The notes: a model not told the origin generated them from the sequence alone. 64,000 nt of DNA from Symbiodinium microadriaticum (GCA_001939145.1 LSRX01000314.1:255683-319682); one strand, 5' to 3'; counted from the stretch's first letter, positions 1 to 11,555 are shown. Numbers and translations are program-made.

Positions 1-168
1 ATAATAGTGTTAATCTGAAATAGTATGGAAAATGACTTTAAAAAATGTACAGGAAAAGCCGAAAGACGAGAGCTCCTCGACCTCTGCAGCGTCAACAGAG
101 GCAGCGCCCACTGACATTGCTATACCGTGATTTGGTCCCTTTTAGGGCCCCTTCAGGGTATTTATAAG

Positions 169-254
169 GGTAGTTCTCTGATTCAGGGTCCCCTTCAGGG
201 TCCGTTTATCTTGTGGTCCGAACAAGGGGCCTAATTTCGAGAACCTCCCATATA
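169..254. mobile_element. Family D inverted-repeat element, copy 1
   Basis: The ends read GGGTAGTTCTCTGATT and, inverted, TTTCGAGAACCTCCC. The same pair of ends recurs near 10.6, 14.3, 18.3, 24.6, 37.3 and 55.1 kb around a similar interior (GGGTCC...CCG...AAAGGGACCC), so this is a dispersed non-coding MITE-like element of about 85-110 bp. Confidence 0.6.
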
Positions 255-2860
255 GGGGGTTGAAGGTGTGTATGGGGGGTGCTTTTGAGGTTCTATAAGG
301 TTTTTAGGGTTTTTGCATTCGGGGCCCAATAATTCAGACCAGATAGAGCGACCCTGGTCTTTGCGATTCGGTTCCCTATCAGGTTACAGGAGAATTCCTT
401 AAGTTCATTTGCCTCACAGGGTTGCAACTGTGATACAGGTCCAGCTGAAAGCCCCAAAGCTGCAGCTCCTTAAGGCAAGGCTTCGGACCCCCAGCAACAT
501 GTGCCAAAGTCACAAGATGGTGGATGGGCCATCACTGGATGTGTAAAGGATGGCACCTTGCCTGGCGGCGTGCTTTTAGTAGCTTTAGTATGCGCAATAC
601 CTTCACCACGCGTGGAGTCGAGGATGGACCCAAGAGGGTTTGTCTTCGCAGTGTCATAGTGTTCAGTGTCTTTGCCGTTTCCAGAACAGAATACATATGG
701 CGATAGCAACTCGTGGTGCTACCGTTTACAGCAACGGCAACGGCAGCTCGTTGCAGGCAATAACCACGTTGAAAATCGGACTTGGCAATCCAAGGCCAGG
801 ATTCCTTGAAATCGTTCGTTTGTTTTGTGCAGGTATGGCAATTTGCCGGCTGGGACAAGCATTGTTTGCCTAGACTGCCCAGGCACAGTAATCAATCCGT
901 TTGAACACTGCGTCTCGTCTACTGAATCTACTGTTGACCTTACTATGCATCACTTGTTGTTGCGAGCTTGCTTCTGCAATGTTGCCGGCAACCTTGGCTA
1001 TCTTGAGTCTTCCATTGTGCCTTTTGCATTACACTTCTGTGTTGGGTTTTTGCTTGTCGCACGACAACACGAGCACGGGCAATGCTGCCCCTGTACTGGT
1101 GCCGAGGGTCCTAGATAAGTAGATTGACGGTTAAGCGGTTAAGCCGAAGCAATGTTGCGCGGACTAACACAACGCCTTTCCGAAGTGCATGGGAGACACA
1201 CGGCTGTTGTATCCAGCTCGTGTGATACATGCTTTGGCTTTGTATTTGTCAAGCTTCACCACAGGCTTGTTCGCAGACTGGGTGCAGTTTCTGCGTTTGT
1301 CATTTGGATTTGAGATAAATTCGCTTCACAGGCGGTCGACAAACACAGTCAATCGTACTTAGTGGCACCTTGGAATCTTCAAACTTGCTGGCGGTAAGCG
1401 ACTAGCAAACTTCCCATTTTACACTGATGTTTTGCCAGCCTTGCATCCCAAACATTGACAATATAGGTGTTGTTCTCCTGCCGTACTTGTTGTCGATCCA
1501 ATTACGACCAAATTCACAAGCTGTGCGGTAAACGACACGTACCCATTCCGATTTCCGTGCCCGTAGCCCACAGCTGGACAGAGTCTGAATTGCCTCCAAG
1601 CCATCTTAAAGACATGATTTGCAGCATATGTTATAAGGCATGACGGCAGGTGTTTGTCAATGCCAAGCTGGTTGAAGCGACGTGCAATTCTTTTGATCAC
1701 CCTAGCACCTTTCCTCGAACACAGCATCAGGCCTCATCCAGTGAGCTGAGACCTTTGCTGCGCTTTCAGAAATGCGTGCGCAAGCTGCTCGGACCTGGTC
1801 CAGCATATCTATATATATATATATATATACATACACTGTAAGTACCCATTGAGGAAACTCTGGTTCCATAACCCTCACAGTATGTTCAAGGACTTGAAGT
1901 GTTTGCTTCATGTTCTTTCAACTTGGCTGGTGCTAGGTTGCGGAATGTTGCCCAAAGGTTGAGAGTCGTCACAGACAAGTTTTGGTTTGTTGCGGTTCCG
2001 CGTTTCGCTTCACTCGTTGTTCGAATTTACACATGTTCCTTGTTCCATGTCCTTTGTTGCACGCATTCTGATATTGATTTGTTTTTCATCACAAGGCTTG
2101 GACTTGAGTGTAATTTAAGAGCTTCCGCAAAACGCTGGCTTTAGTGTAAAGTCTAGAAAGTATGTAGGTTCATTGACGTACATTAATCCAGAAACGTGCG
2201 TTGAAAAGGCGAAGACAGTTTTATGAAACTACCGTATTGAGTATGAGCTGAGATTTGGATGGGGCATGGGTAGAAAGAAGTTCACAGCTTCAGTTTGGAT
2301 TTGCGAAACGATGACTTGTGATCACAACATTCACGGGTGGCCAAGCCTGATATGTCATACAGGTAGAACCACGAACCGTATAGTCGTACATATAGTTACA
2401 GTCTCAACATTGAAGTCGTGCAGCTGCTCCTGTGTTCATCATCTGGTTGTTGGTTTTGCAACGCAGTCCCCTGCGTGCTCCTAGAACGTCAGGATTTACG
2501 ATTGGGTTTGGGGTGTATTGTGCGTCATCCTATTACACTGCCCTCGGTCACGAAAGCCGCAAGCCATCAAACCCCAAAAGCTTGAACACTTAGTCATGTT
2601 ATTCCTTAGGGATACTCGGGATTCGTTACTATACTTTTTGTAGTCTCGTAGTCTTTAGAACCCGGCTCTGATGATCAAGGCTTTTTTGTATACCCTAAGT
2701 TCGAGTGAGGCGCAACCACATGGCCATCAAGTAGCTTTTGCGGTGCAGGGCCCAAGGGTGTGACTTGTTACACTGCGCATTTTTGAGGAAGTATGCAGTT
2801 TCATAAAATACGGAAATTTGATGTGGGGTTCTTTATAATATGGATGCTGTTAATATAAGG
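255..2860. other. Stretch without a confident gene
   Basis: Unlike the rest of the window this stretch has almost no TTTAGGG/CCCTAAA. Short open frames occur on both strands but none has a recognisable domain or a clear exon structure. A short (TA)n run lies at 1806-1832. The most notable peptide is the minus-strand S4-like segment listed separately. It may be intergenic DNA or part of a long intron. Confidence 0.5.
532..858 (-). CDS. Open frame with an S4-like voltage-sensor motif (very tentative)
   Basis: A minus-strand open frame encodes RVVKVLRILKLLKARR (codons at 612-565), with a basic residue at every third position over six repeats. That is the pattern of the S4 helix of voltage-gated ion channels. 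The flanking residues do not give a full channel and no S5/pore segment is visible, so this could be one exon, a relic or chance. No supporting splice sites were identified. Confidence 0.2.
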   Translation of the reverse strand: MSQPANCHTCTKQTNDFKESWPWIAKSDFQRGYCLQRAAVAVAVNGSTTSCYRHMYSVLETAKTLNTMTLRRQTLLGPSSTPRVVKVLRILKLLKARRQARCHPLHIQ

Positions 2861-2869
2861 TTAAACCCC

Positions 2870-3135
2870 ACAAGCCTGAACCTTTAAACCAGAAGTGAGG
2901 CTCCCAACCCCTTAATGATGAATTCTAAACCCTACACCCTGAGACCCCAAACCCTACACACCCTAAGCCCCTAAACTTAAGCTTTTGCACCTTAAACCCT
3001 AAGCGCTACACCCCAAGCCCTAAACCCCTGAAGCTTTAATCCCTAAGCCCCTGTCCTAAAACTTTGAACCCCAAACCCCCAAAGCTTTAACCCTAAGCCC
3101 CGGAAGCTTTAAGCCCGAAGCCCCTAAAGCTTTAC
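2870..3135. repeat. Degenerate CCCTAAA block
   Basis: First dense block of telomere-type heptamer, C-rich on the + strand, with variants such as CCCTAAGCC and CCCCAAACC. Similar blocks alternate in orientation throughout the rest of the window. The copies are too diverged and too interrupted to be a chromosome end. Confidence 0.85.
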
Positions 3136-3344
3136 ACCCTAAAATCCGACAGTTCCAAGCCACAAGCAAGGCTAAAGTTCATCCGCCTAGCCGCCCTGAT
3201 GTCCAACTGCACCTCGGGCCTCCGATAGATTTTTTTGGGGATTTAGGGATTTATGGTTTTAGTAGGAGGTTGTAGTATATGTTGGGATCTAGGGATTTAG
3301 GGATTTATGGTTTAGTAGTGTGTTGCAGTATTTTTGTTTGTATA

Positions 3345-3456
3345 CTAGGTCTCCCTGTAGTACCCACTTGCCCCTTTTTGCTTTAGGGCTCGCTTGTTAA
3401 ACTGCAGAGCAGGAAAAGGGCTCCTTGATTACTGATGGGTTATTGGAGGAACTTAG
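3345..3456. mobile_element. Family F inverted-repeat element, diverged copy
   Basis: Left end CTAGGTCTCCCTGTAGTACCC and right end TTATTGGAGGAACTTAG correspond to the CTAGGTTCCCCAGTAGTACC ends of the copies near 15.6, 26.1 and 56.5 kb. The interior has the same GCCCCTTTTTG and GGGCTC blocks. Non-coding. Confidence 0.55.
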
Positions 3457-4218
3457 TACATTATAGTATAATACAGTATGTTATTGTATGTTATTGTGTA
3501 TCATAGTCGAAAACAAGGCGACGTGAATTCAGGAGGGTTAAGGGCTTTTTGTTTGTAGTGTTCTAGGTCTTTGGGGTTTCGGGTGAGGGGGTCGGGGATG
3601 GAAAGACTATGGTGTGGCAGTGTAGGGTTTCGCGGTGTCCAGATTTTGATGACAGTTGTTGACAGTGGGTGCACATGCACTCATAAAGTACATACCATTA
3701 AAGTCGTAGAAGCACTAGTTAGAACTTGTGCAATCATGGACGTGGTCAGGGGTGCCGTCGTCGTCTCTTCGGTGCAGCCCAGAAACTCACCGCAGACATG
3801 TAGGACTTGGATGTGACCATTGTACAGAGAGACAGAATCCAGGGTGATGGATAGCCCTGGTGGGATTGGGTCTAAATATAGACATTGTCAAGCTTGTACT
3901 CTCCCAACCAACCAAAAACGCAGCAAGCTAAACGCTTAACCCCCTAGGTCCGTCTCCCCCTGATCCTATGTTCCTTACAGAACTACCAAATCCAACAAAA
4001 AGGCCCGTTTTACTTCTCGGTTAATGTGGACTTGTATGAACCTCCTCAATGATAAACCCCGATCCCGGAAACTCAATAACAATCCCATCGCTGGTTCCTA
4101 GAAGAACGTCAGCCCTTCCAGGGTCACAGAGAGCCTATGACTCGGACACCCCCTCTTCAATAACCATTCAGGGTGGGTTCTTAACCCAAAGTAGACATTA
4201 CTGGGGATCCTCGCTCCA

Positions 4219-4357
4219 AACGAGAGAGACAGAGAGAGAGAGAGAGAGAGAAACCCTAAACCCTAAACCACTGAAGCCCTAAACCCTAAAAACACTAAAA
4301 CCCTAAGCTCTTCTAGAAACCCTAAGCTCTTCTAGAAACCCTAAGCTCTTCTAGAAA
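4219..4357. repeat. GA microsatellite and a 19-bp triplicated unit
   Basis: A (GA)n run at about 4219-4251 is followed at 4301-4357 by three head-to-tail copies of CCCTAAGCTCTTCTAGAAA. The last TTCTAG of the array may serve as the acceptor of the exon that follows. Confidence 0.8.
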
Positions 4358-5543
4358 CCCTTGTCGTAACCCGAGAGAAGAAAAGAGCCGAGGTAACTCG
4401 CGGTCTGGCTCTTTCACCTCGGCGAACGCAGTGGGAGCTTTGGAGACCAATCTCGCTATCGACGATGAGTTCGAGGAGGTGCGATCTTGCTTCTGACATC
4501 TTAGTTCCCTAAGGCCTTTCCTAAACCCCTAAACCCTAAAGCCCTAAACCCCTAAATGCCCCAAACCCCTAAACCCTCAAACCCCTCACACCCAAACCCT
4601 TAAAGCCCCAAAAAAACCCTAAACCCTCCCTAAACCTAAACTCTGGGTCCAGGGATACGAGGATTCAGGGTTTCAGTCCTGACCAATGAGATTTCTCAGG
4701 TCGTGGGCCTAGCTATAGTTCCCCATGCTATCTCGAGGGCGAGCTCTTTAGGGGTTTAGGGGTTTAGGGCTGAGGGGTTTAGGGTTTAGGGTCTAGGGTT
4801 TAGGTGTTTCGGGGTTCAGGGGTTTAGGGGTTTAGGGTTTAGGGGTTTATGTAGGGCTTTAGGGTTTTAGGGGTTTAGGGGTTTAGGGGTTTAGGGGGTT
4901 TAGGGTTTATGGCTTTGGCTGCTCTGGCTTCGCCTTTAGGTTCGGACTTGGCGGGTGCCCAGCTGTTGGTTCTTTCTCAGATCATCATTCTCACGATCAT
5001 CACTAGCAAACACTACTAGCCGGGCTGGGCATAATACTGTTAATTATGCTGATAAAACTTTACGAAGTCTAACCTAGGGCTGAAATGGTTAATGGGTTCA
5101 GGGTTTAAGCTCTAGTTTAGGGCTCAGTGGTTTCGGGTTGCGAATGGAGGTGTTTTGCGGGTCTACGGCTACGGCTTATATGGATCAGGTCTGTCTTGCC
5201 GTGGTGATGTTCGCACAGAAATCCATCGAGTCTCAGGCATGAAATTCCTAGCAGATCTTCCGGCTATCACGAATGGCTTAGCTATAGGTGTTCATTCAAT
5301 TCATTCGGGGGCTCATGGGGTTGATTCTCATGGGTCGGCAAGTCCTTATCCACAAACTCTCAACCGTAAACTCTATAGTAAAGTAGGTAACCTTTAACCT
5401 TGTTGGGTACCAGAACCCCTATATAATTATAAGAGTAATGCTTTAGTTCCTCCAGGGTAAGTAAGTAAGTGATTTCCTCCTGCCGGCAGGTGATGAAGCG
5501 CATGGAACAAAAGAAGCGCGGCTCGGTCATCCGCCCCGAGTAG
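4355..5543 (+). CDS. Last two exons of an unrecognised gene
   Basis: Exon a (4355-4478, left edge uncertain) encodes a Ser/Asn-rich stretch followed by GALETNLAIDDEFEE and ends at GAG|GTGCGA. Exon b (5490-5543) follows the acceptor CTGCCGGCAG and encodes VMKRMEQKKRGSVIRPE then TAG. Both junctions are phase 0 and share AG|GTG. The roughly 1-kb intron is mostly TTTAGGG/CCCTAAA; another exon could hide in it, for example near 4944. The C-terminus is acidic then basic. Family not recognised. Confidence 0.5.
4500..4915. repeat. CCCTAAA block followed by TTTAGGG block
   Basis: C-rich heptamers at about 4500-4640 are followed by G-rich heptamers at 4745-4915, both inside the intron of the preceding gene model. 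The opposed orientation could form a long imperfect hairpin. Confidence 0.85.
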
Positions 5544-5635
5544 GCACGCGCCTGGGGTCCTGAGTAGAACTAAAATTATGTACGTTGTTCAAACCCTCAG
5601 CCTCTTAACCCTGAAACCCGCAACCTAAGCCTAAG

Positions 5636-6089
5636 GCAGGAGTTAGGTGATGGTAGTGGTAGTAGTAGCAGTAGCTGTAGCCGTGGCCGTCGCTATAGCC
5701 GTAGCAGCAGCCGTGGCAACAGCCGTGGCAACAACAGCTGCAGCAGCAGCGGCGGCAGTAGCAGCAGCATAGCAGCAGCATCGCAGCAGCATAGCCGCAG
5801 CCGTAGCGGTAGCAGTAGCAGGAGCAGTAGCTCAGTAGCACCAGCAGCAGCAACAGTGACAGTAGGAGAGTAGGAGGAGTCGGAGAAGTAGTCGTAGCAG
5901 TAGCAGTAGCAGTAGCAGTAGCAGTAGCAGTAGTAGTAGCAGTAGTAGTAGTAGCAGTAGCAGGAGCAGTAGCTCAGTAGCACCAGCAGCAGCAACAGTG
6001 ACAGTAGGAGAGTAGGAGGAGTAGGAGAAGTAGTCGTAGCAGTAGCAGTAGCAGTAGCAGTAGTAGTAGTCGTCGTCGTCGTCGTCGTC

Positions 6090-6120
<31 letters not shown>

Positions 6121-6349
6121 TAGTAGTCGTCGTCGTCGTCGTCGTCGTCGTCGTAGTCGTAGTCGTAGTCGTAGTCGTAGTCGTAGTCGTAGTCGTCGTC
6201 GTCGTAGTCGTCGTCGTAGTAGTAGTAGCAGNNNNNNNNNNNNNNNNNNNNNNNNNNNNNNNNNNNNNNNNNNNNNNNNNNNNNNNNNNNNNNNNNNNNN
6301 NNNNNNNNNNNNNNNNNNNNNNNNNNNNNNNGTAGTGGTAGTGGTAGTG

Positions 6350-6409
<60 letters not shown>

Positions 6410-6430
6410 CTAGGAGTAGTAGGAAGAGCA
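5636..6430. repeat. Triplet-repeat tract (TAG/CAG/CGT) with a 100-N gap
   Basis: Nearly pure trinucleotide repeat made of TAG, CAG, CCG and CGT units, with a longer unit repeated at about 5820-5910 and 5960-6050. Ns occupy 6232-6331, exactly 100, so this is a standard-size assembly gap of unknown true length. Long open frames here (poly-Leu, poly-Tyr/Asp) are by-products of the repeat. Confidence 0.9.
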
Positions 6431-6882
6431 GTACGAGCACAAGCAACAGGAACAGGAGGATCTGTAGCACGCTCGTATATGTATTGGCGCACTTGTGTAG
6501 TAGCATAGTAGAAGCAGCCTGTGAAGGAAACTTACGATAATATGAAACGCCTGCTACTCACCTTAAAACCAACTGAAGCCTAAACCGCAAACCCTCCCCT
6601 GGCTACTGAGATCTGAACTCTGATGCTTCTGTTCATTCGAAGATTCGGTTTTCTTCTGCGCAGGGCCATGAGCAGCACTCTGCCTTGCAGGGGGATCCCT
6701 GCGACCATCAGCTTCAGCATAACTCAGCTTAGAGAAGTGGGGAGCTGGGAGTTGAATTTACGTTCAGGCTTGCTGGTTCAGGGTTCACAGCTCCGGCCCT
6801 GAACCCTAAACCTTAGCCCCTAAATCCCTTAAACCAAAACTCTGGGTCCTACAGCCAGATCATAGGGCTCGTTTTGCTCCAG

Positions 6883-7073
6883 GCATGCCAGTAGAAGCGC
6901 AGCCTCTAGTTCAGATTTACGAGTTTTTCGTTCCCTCAACCTTCAACCTGGTTCATGGTGCCCTTCTCAAGAACCACGCCAAAGCCTAAGCGCTGAGCTG
7001 CGTCAGGCTGCTTGCCCTGAGAGCTACCACGCCAACCCGAGCGTCCATTTCGGGCGTGGCGTATCTACTCTAG
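6883..7073 (+). CDS. Two exons joined by a 53-bp GA-AG intron, function unknown
   Basis: Exon a 6883-6970 follows the acceptor TTGCTCCAG and encodes PLVQIYEFFVPSTFNLVHGA and neighbours. Exon b 7024-7073 encodes YHANPSVHFGRGVSTL and ends at CTAG|GTCATC. The proposed intron 6971-7023 starts GA, ends AG and keeps the frame. The 10-bp word ACCACGCCAA stands at both ends (6973-6982 and 7026-7035), so it is bounded by direct repeats. Sense peptides look genuine but no family is recognised. Confidence 0.5.
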
Positions 7074-7209
7074 GTCATCCAAGTATGCCCTGCATGGTGG
7101 CAGACTGTGAATAGAGTAAAGATGGATTCTCGTCGAGGCTCTAGGTGGCTTTGGAGCCAAGGGGCGGTGTTAGACAGCTTGGCCTTGGGATACACTTGCC
7201 GGTGCATAT

Positions 7210-7435
7210 TCGCACACGAAACCCCCCAAACCTACAACCACTGAAAGCCCAAGGCGGCCCCAGAAACCACAACCCTAAACCCTAAGTCTCCAAGTCGCAA
7301 ACCACCTTTGCATATTTGACTCTAAACCCTAAACCCTGAACCCTGAATCCCTAAACCCTGGACCCTGGACCCTAAACCCTGAATCCCTAAGCCCTAAACC
7401 CTAAACCCTGAACCCTAAACCCTTAGCTCTCGAGG
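7210..7435. repeat. CCCTAAA block
   Basis: Dense C-rich heptamer with CCCTGAA and CCCTGGA variants. A further block lies at 7508-7575, followed by a (TA)n run at 7609-7642. Confidence 0.85.
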
Positions 7436-7607
7436 CTCCCAAATTGTGCCAGGAGTTGTGTCCCCGGATCCCTCTATCAGCCTACCGAATTTACGATCAG
7501 AGCCCCCGACACCCTAAACGGCCCTAAACCCTAAACCCTATAAACCCTAGACCCTAAACCCTAAACCCTAAAGAAGCCCCGACACCCAACCTTTTCAACT
7601 ATAGTAG

Positions 7608-7644
<37 letters not shown>

Positions 7645-8062
7645 AGGCCCAAAAGGTTAAAGGTTACCTGCTCAGCCCCTAAGGAACTCCTAAACCCTAA
7701 ACCCTTAAAGCCCCTTGCAGGACAGGGCTTCTGGATGGGTTCTGTAGAGTTCTGTAGGGGTTTCATAGGCCGCTTCTCTGTGAAACGCCAAACTCGTTGA
7801 TCGAGGAATCTACCTGAAATCATCTTTGAGAAGCCGCAATACTTTGAGGCAAACTGCTTAGAGAAACCCCAAGGAAATTCTTATAAGACCCGATGAGCCC
7901 CCTAAACCCCAAACCCTCCAATAACCTATGAGAACCATTAAGCGGAGTGTTTAGCGTGACGGGCTTAGGGCTTTCAGGATCGGTGCTATGCCGCTGAATG
8001 CTAATGCAAGCCTCCCGGCGTCGCAGAAGCTCGTCCAGTAGCGATTATTGCCAAATTATTGC

Positions 8063-8169
8063 TACTGTTGATCGTATAAATCATGCAGTACCTGAAGGAC
8101 CCCAAACTATGGCAATTATGGTATATTCCTTATTATTTGGATAATGCAGGGTTTATATCATCAATCGTA
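8063..8169. mobile_element. Family B inverted-repeat element, copy 1
   Basis: Ends TACTGTTGATCGTATAAATC and, inverted, TTTATATCATCAATCGTA, with interior ACCTGAAGGACCCCAAACT and TATTCCTTATTAT. Nine copies, whole or partial, occur in the window. Non-coding MITE-like sequence. Confidence 0.7.
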
Positions 8170-8661
8170 CTGTTAGACATGCAAAACTCATCCGTGCATG
8201 CATGATCATTCCTAGCAAGAACAGACGTATCATAGCAAGCTGAGCCTTAATGAGAATGAAACAAGTAATCATGATGGTTGTAGTCATCAGAACTGCAGAA
8301 ACAAACCGTCACAAGACACAATCAGTTCATAGTCATAAAGAACGTAGAAACTATAATCATCCTAATATTATGCTCATAATTGTGAACGCAATAATAATCT
8401 TCATCATCATAATCAAATAACAACCAGAAACATAATCGTGACCACGACCATGCTAACAATTGCGTATCCAGAAGGTAGGGATGACAAATGCAATACCAAG
8501 TACAATGATCGTGATAATAAGCCCTGAACACCCCAACTCCCAAATACCCATAAAATCATAACCCCGGAACACTAAGACCCTAAACCACTGGCCCCTAAAC
8601 CCTAACACCCTAAAGCCCCAACTCCTAATGTCCTCAACCACAAACCGCCAAAACCCTGAAG

Positions 8662-8787
8662 CACTAATACCTAATGCTACGACTACTACTATTGCAACAC
8701 TGGAGAAGCTCGAAGATCCGGCCCGGCTGACTGCCTCGGTTCCTCTCACGTTGAAGTTTATATGGTGGCCACAAATTTGGGTTCAGG
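8662..8787 (+). CDS. Exon, function unknown
   Basis: After CTGAAG| the frame is open and encodes ATTTIATLEKLEDPARL followed by TASVPLTLKFIWWPQIWVQ. It may end at CAGG|GCTTTAG, a GC donor. G-rich heptamer repeat follows directly. The Trp-rich end could be membrane-associated. A second small open segment at 8871-8914 (NERKLLVVLLISRL) after TTTCTAG may belong to the same gene, but the phases do not obviously match. Confidence 0.5.
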
Positions 8788-9018
8788 GCTTTAGGGCATT
8801 TTAGGGTTTAGGGTTTGGCGCTTATTCATGTTGTTTTAGGGGTTCAGGCTTTTAGGGTTTAAGGTTTCTAGAAATGAGCGCAAGCTGCTTGTTGTGCTTT
8901 TGATTTCGCGTTTGAAACCCTAAACCCTAAAACCCTAAACCCTAAACCCTCAGCCCTAAACCCCTAAACCCCTATGTCGAGCGGGCTGGGCTGGCTGGCT
9001 GGGGTTCTGGGTGGGACC

Positions 9019-9280
9019 CAGAGAGCCCGATAACTAAGGAATTAGACCTTACATTATAGGGGCCTCAATATTATGATTTAAGGTATATTCCTTACTGTAG
9101 TTTGGGTTTAAGGTTTAGGGTTTAGGGTTACCCTTTAATCAAGGAATTAGACCTTAAATCATAACATTAAGGCCCCTATAATCGAAGGCATATTCCTTAA
9201 TTAAGGTCTATACACCTTATAGAAGCCGTATAAAAGCCCTATATAACCTGAACTCCCCACCTGTAGTTTCCTTTACCTGG
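9019..9280. mobile_element. Family E fragments and family J element
   Basis: CCCAGAGAGCCCGATAACTA starts a family E copy (9019-9100) lacking its right end. A second partial copy with the central TTAAGG...CCTTAATTAAGG lies at 9130-9207. It runs into a family J stretch (CTTATAGAAGCC...CCCCACCTGTAGTTTCCTTT) also seen at 12560-12675. This looks like a chain of truncated elements. Confidence 0.55.
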
Positions 9281-9421
9281 GTGGCTGGGGGGGGTGACTG
9301 GCACGGCTTGGAATTGAGCTGGGATCTCCTCGCACGCGTTGCTGAAACTTCGGAAACGAACAATTAAAGTCTGAAGATGCAGCTCGAAGCGAAAATTCAC
9401 GCTCTTTCCATTTATCCCGTT
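9277..9421 (-). CDS. Minus-strand exon candidate
   Basis: On the minus strand CTCAAAAG| is followed by an open frame encoding GKSVNFRFELHLQTLIVRF and NACEEIPAQFQAVPVTPP, ending at CACCCAG|GTAAAG, a good GT donor. Length 145 nt, phase 0 in and 1 out. One of few convincing minus-strand exons. Family not recognised. Confidence 0.4.
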
Positions 9422-9484
9422 CTTTTGAGGGTTTAGGGCTTTAGGGGTTATATGGTTTAGGGTTTTGGGTTTGTGGCTTGGGAT

Positions 9485-9550
9485 ATATGATATATATATA
9501 TATATATATATATATAGATATATAGATATAGATATAGATATAGATATAGG
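9485..9550. repeat. (TA)n / TAGATA microsatellite
   Basis: Alternating TA passing into TAGATA units. It lies in G-rich heptamer repeat and is followed from 9680 to 9895 by a long C-rich heptamer block with spelling variants. Confidence 0.9.
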
Positions 9551-10172
9551 AGTCATGCAAGGGTTCTCTACGACGGGTTTGTAGGGGCTTGACATTGGGG
9601 GGGGGTAGATATAAAAATAGGGTTTTGCATGTAGGTTGTAATGCAATTACCATAAGGAAGCCCAACAAGGAACAGTAGTGTAAGCCCTACACCATCCTAA
9701 GCCCTAAACCCTGAACCCCAAAGCCCTAAAAAACCCTAAGCCCGAAAAACCCTGAACCTTGAAACCCTAGAAACCCTAAACCCTGAAACCCTAAGCCCTA
9801 AGCCCTAAACACCCTGAAGCCCTAAGCCCTAAAAACCCTAAACCCCTGAACCCTGAATCCCTAAGCCCGAAAAGCCCTAAACCCTAAACCCTGAGCTCTC
9901 AGACCTCCTCATATACGGCTTATAGATTTCATCAGGATTCCCTGAGGAATCTACACGAAGCGCTATCGGGGTTTCGGGTTTTAGAAGCTTGTGGCGCAGG
10001 GTAAGGCCAGGTTTAGAGTTCAGGTTTGGGGTTTTATGGTTTCAGGGCTTGGGGTTTAGGGGTTTAGGGTTTAGAATATAGGGGTATGGGGTTTAGGGTT
10101 CCGGGCTTGGGGTTGAGGGGTTTAGGGTTTGGGGTTTAGGGTTCAGGTTTAGGGTTTGAGGTTGCGGGTTTA

Positions 10173-10611
10173 GGGGTTAGTCCGGCAGCTGCATCACGAC
10201 TGATCCTTGCTACGAACCTGTCGACTAGCCAAATGCATGTGCAGCATATTGGAAGAACCCCCAAGATGTGTTGGGGTACATTACTATAGTCATAATACGG
10301 AACCCTAGCGCATATTCTGGCCTCTGTAGTACACGAATATGCTCGATTCGATTCGGCCGAGTGGAACCTGCGAAGAAAGTCTTAGTGCTCTTTTGTATAG
10401 GCACGAACAAAGAAATATGAGGCGAACCACAAGGCCCTAATATATGTTCAATGGGTACATGTAAAATCCTCAATGCCATGCCTATGTCCAAAAAGCACTA
10501 AGCAGCGCAGTCCAGAAATGCAGTGCATTGGTTCGTGCCTAAGGCAAGAAAACGGCCGCTGCAGAGCTTTGTGCAGGTTGAAACTGCATGGGTTGAAGAT
10601 GAAGATTGAGG
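10173..10611 (+). pseudogene. Decayed coding sequence, unknown family
   Basis: One frame runs from GTTAG| through peptides such as AAASRLILATNLSTSQM, YGTLAHILASVVHEYARF and KYEANHKALIYVQWVHV to KLHGLKMKIEV, but contains several in-frame stops (10285 on). The peptide looks protein-like between the stops, which suggests a relic rather than random sequence. A family D element begins exactly where the open frame ends. The opposite strand also has an 88-codon open frame at 10225-10491, so strand is not certain. Confidence 0.35.
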
Positions 10612-10715
10612 TGTGTAGTTGTCTAAATTAGGGTTCCGTTTAAGGTCCTTTCTATAAGGGTAGCTTACTATATTTGGGGCCGAAAAAGGGACCCTTATTT
10701 TCATAAAACCACCCA
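10612..10715. mobile_element. Family D inverted-repeat element, copy 2
   Basis: Ends GTGTGTAGTTGTCTAAATTA and, inverted, TTCATAAAACCACCCATG, around AGGTCCTTTCTATAAGGGTA and AAAAAGGGACCCTTATT. Close match to the copy at 24.6 kb. Confidence 0.65.
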
Positions 10716-10934
10716 TGTGCCATGTCACTCTGAGGCTTCCCCAGAGCCTTTCAAGGCCTAAGCCCTAAACCCCAAAAGCCTCAAAAGAAACCCTTGAACC
10801 CCTAAACCTCTGAACCCTTGAACCCGAAACCCTCAGCCCCTAAACCCTTACACCCTAAACCTCTGAACCCCTAAACCCTAAACCCTTGAACCCTTGTGCC
10901 TGACTCTGAAACCTCCAGTCCAAACCCTAAAGTA

Positions 10935-11046
10935 CCTTTAGGACGAAATGAACCCTAAAAGGTTTTAGGGTTCATATACCATATAGGAATTCATAGTATA
11001 AGGGTATAGGGCCCCTACTTTTAAGGGTCATTTCGTCCCTAAAGTA
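10935..11046. mobile_element. Family A element, copy 1
   Basis: Terminal inverted repeats CTTTAGGACGAAATGA and TCATTTCGTCCCTAAAG enclose AACCCTAAAAGG...GGGTATAGGGCCCCTAC. GA at 10942 and AG at 11043-11044 enclose 103 bp, the same geometry as the other three copies. CTAAAGTA occurs on both flanks and may be a target-site duplication. Confidence 0.7.
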
Positions 11047-11555
11047 GTGTCGAGTTCGCCGCTGAGCTTTGTCATAAATCGGTTTAGGGTTTGGGGTTTA
11101 GGCTTTGGGGTTTAGGTTAGCATTTGACATGTTTATTGGGTACTTAGACTCAATGTGGAATGAAAACTTAAATTCTTCATACTATCCCAACCATGAACTA
11201 CTGAAGGCCTGGCCGAAACCCAGCATGGGCGACGGTTTCAAGTTGAGGGTTTAGGGCCAGGGCTTGAGGACTTAGGGTTCAGGGGTTTAGGGTTTAGGGC
11301 TTGAGAGATTTAGAACTTAGTGTTTAGGCTTGGCCTTAAACCAGCAGGCGGGCTTGTGGCAGAGTAATAATCGCAGGAATGTGTAGGAATCATCTCCGCA
11401 GTGTAGGGCTTAGGGCCTAGGGGTTTGGGGGTTCGCGTTGTTGCTGCCAAAGCCCGCAAATGTAGGATGTCACCAACCTCGCTTGCTGCAACTCCCGAAA
11501 GCTTAGGATTCGGGCTTCATTATGTTAATACCTGGTGTTGCTCCATGTCATGTGC

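Noticed and set aside
2870-3135. A true chromosome end
   Set aside because: Heptamer blocks are degenerate, change orientation, and are interspersed with exons over 60 kb, so they are interstitial repeats.
5605-6506. Long poly-Leu, poly-Tyr/Asp and poly-Arg open frames on the minus strand
   Set aside because: They are translations of the TAG/CGT triplet repeat and cross a 100-N gap. No non-repetitive protein sequence.
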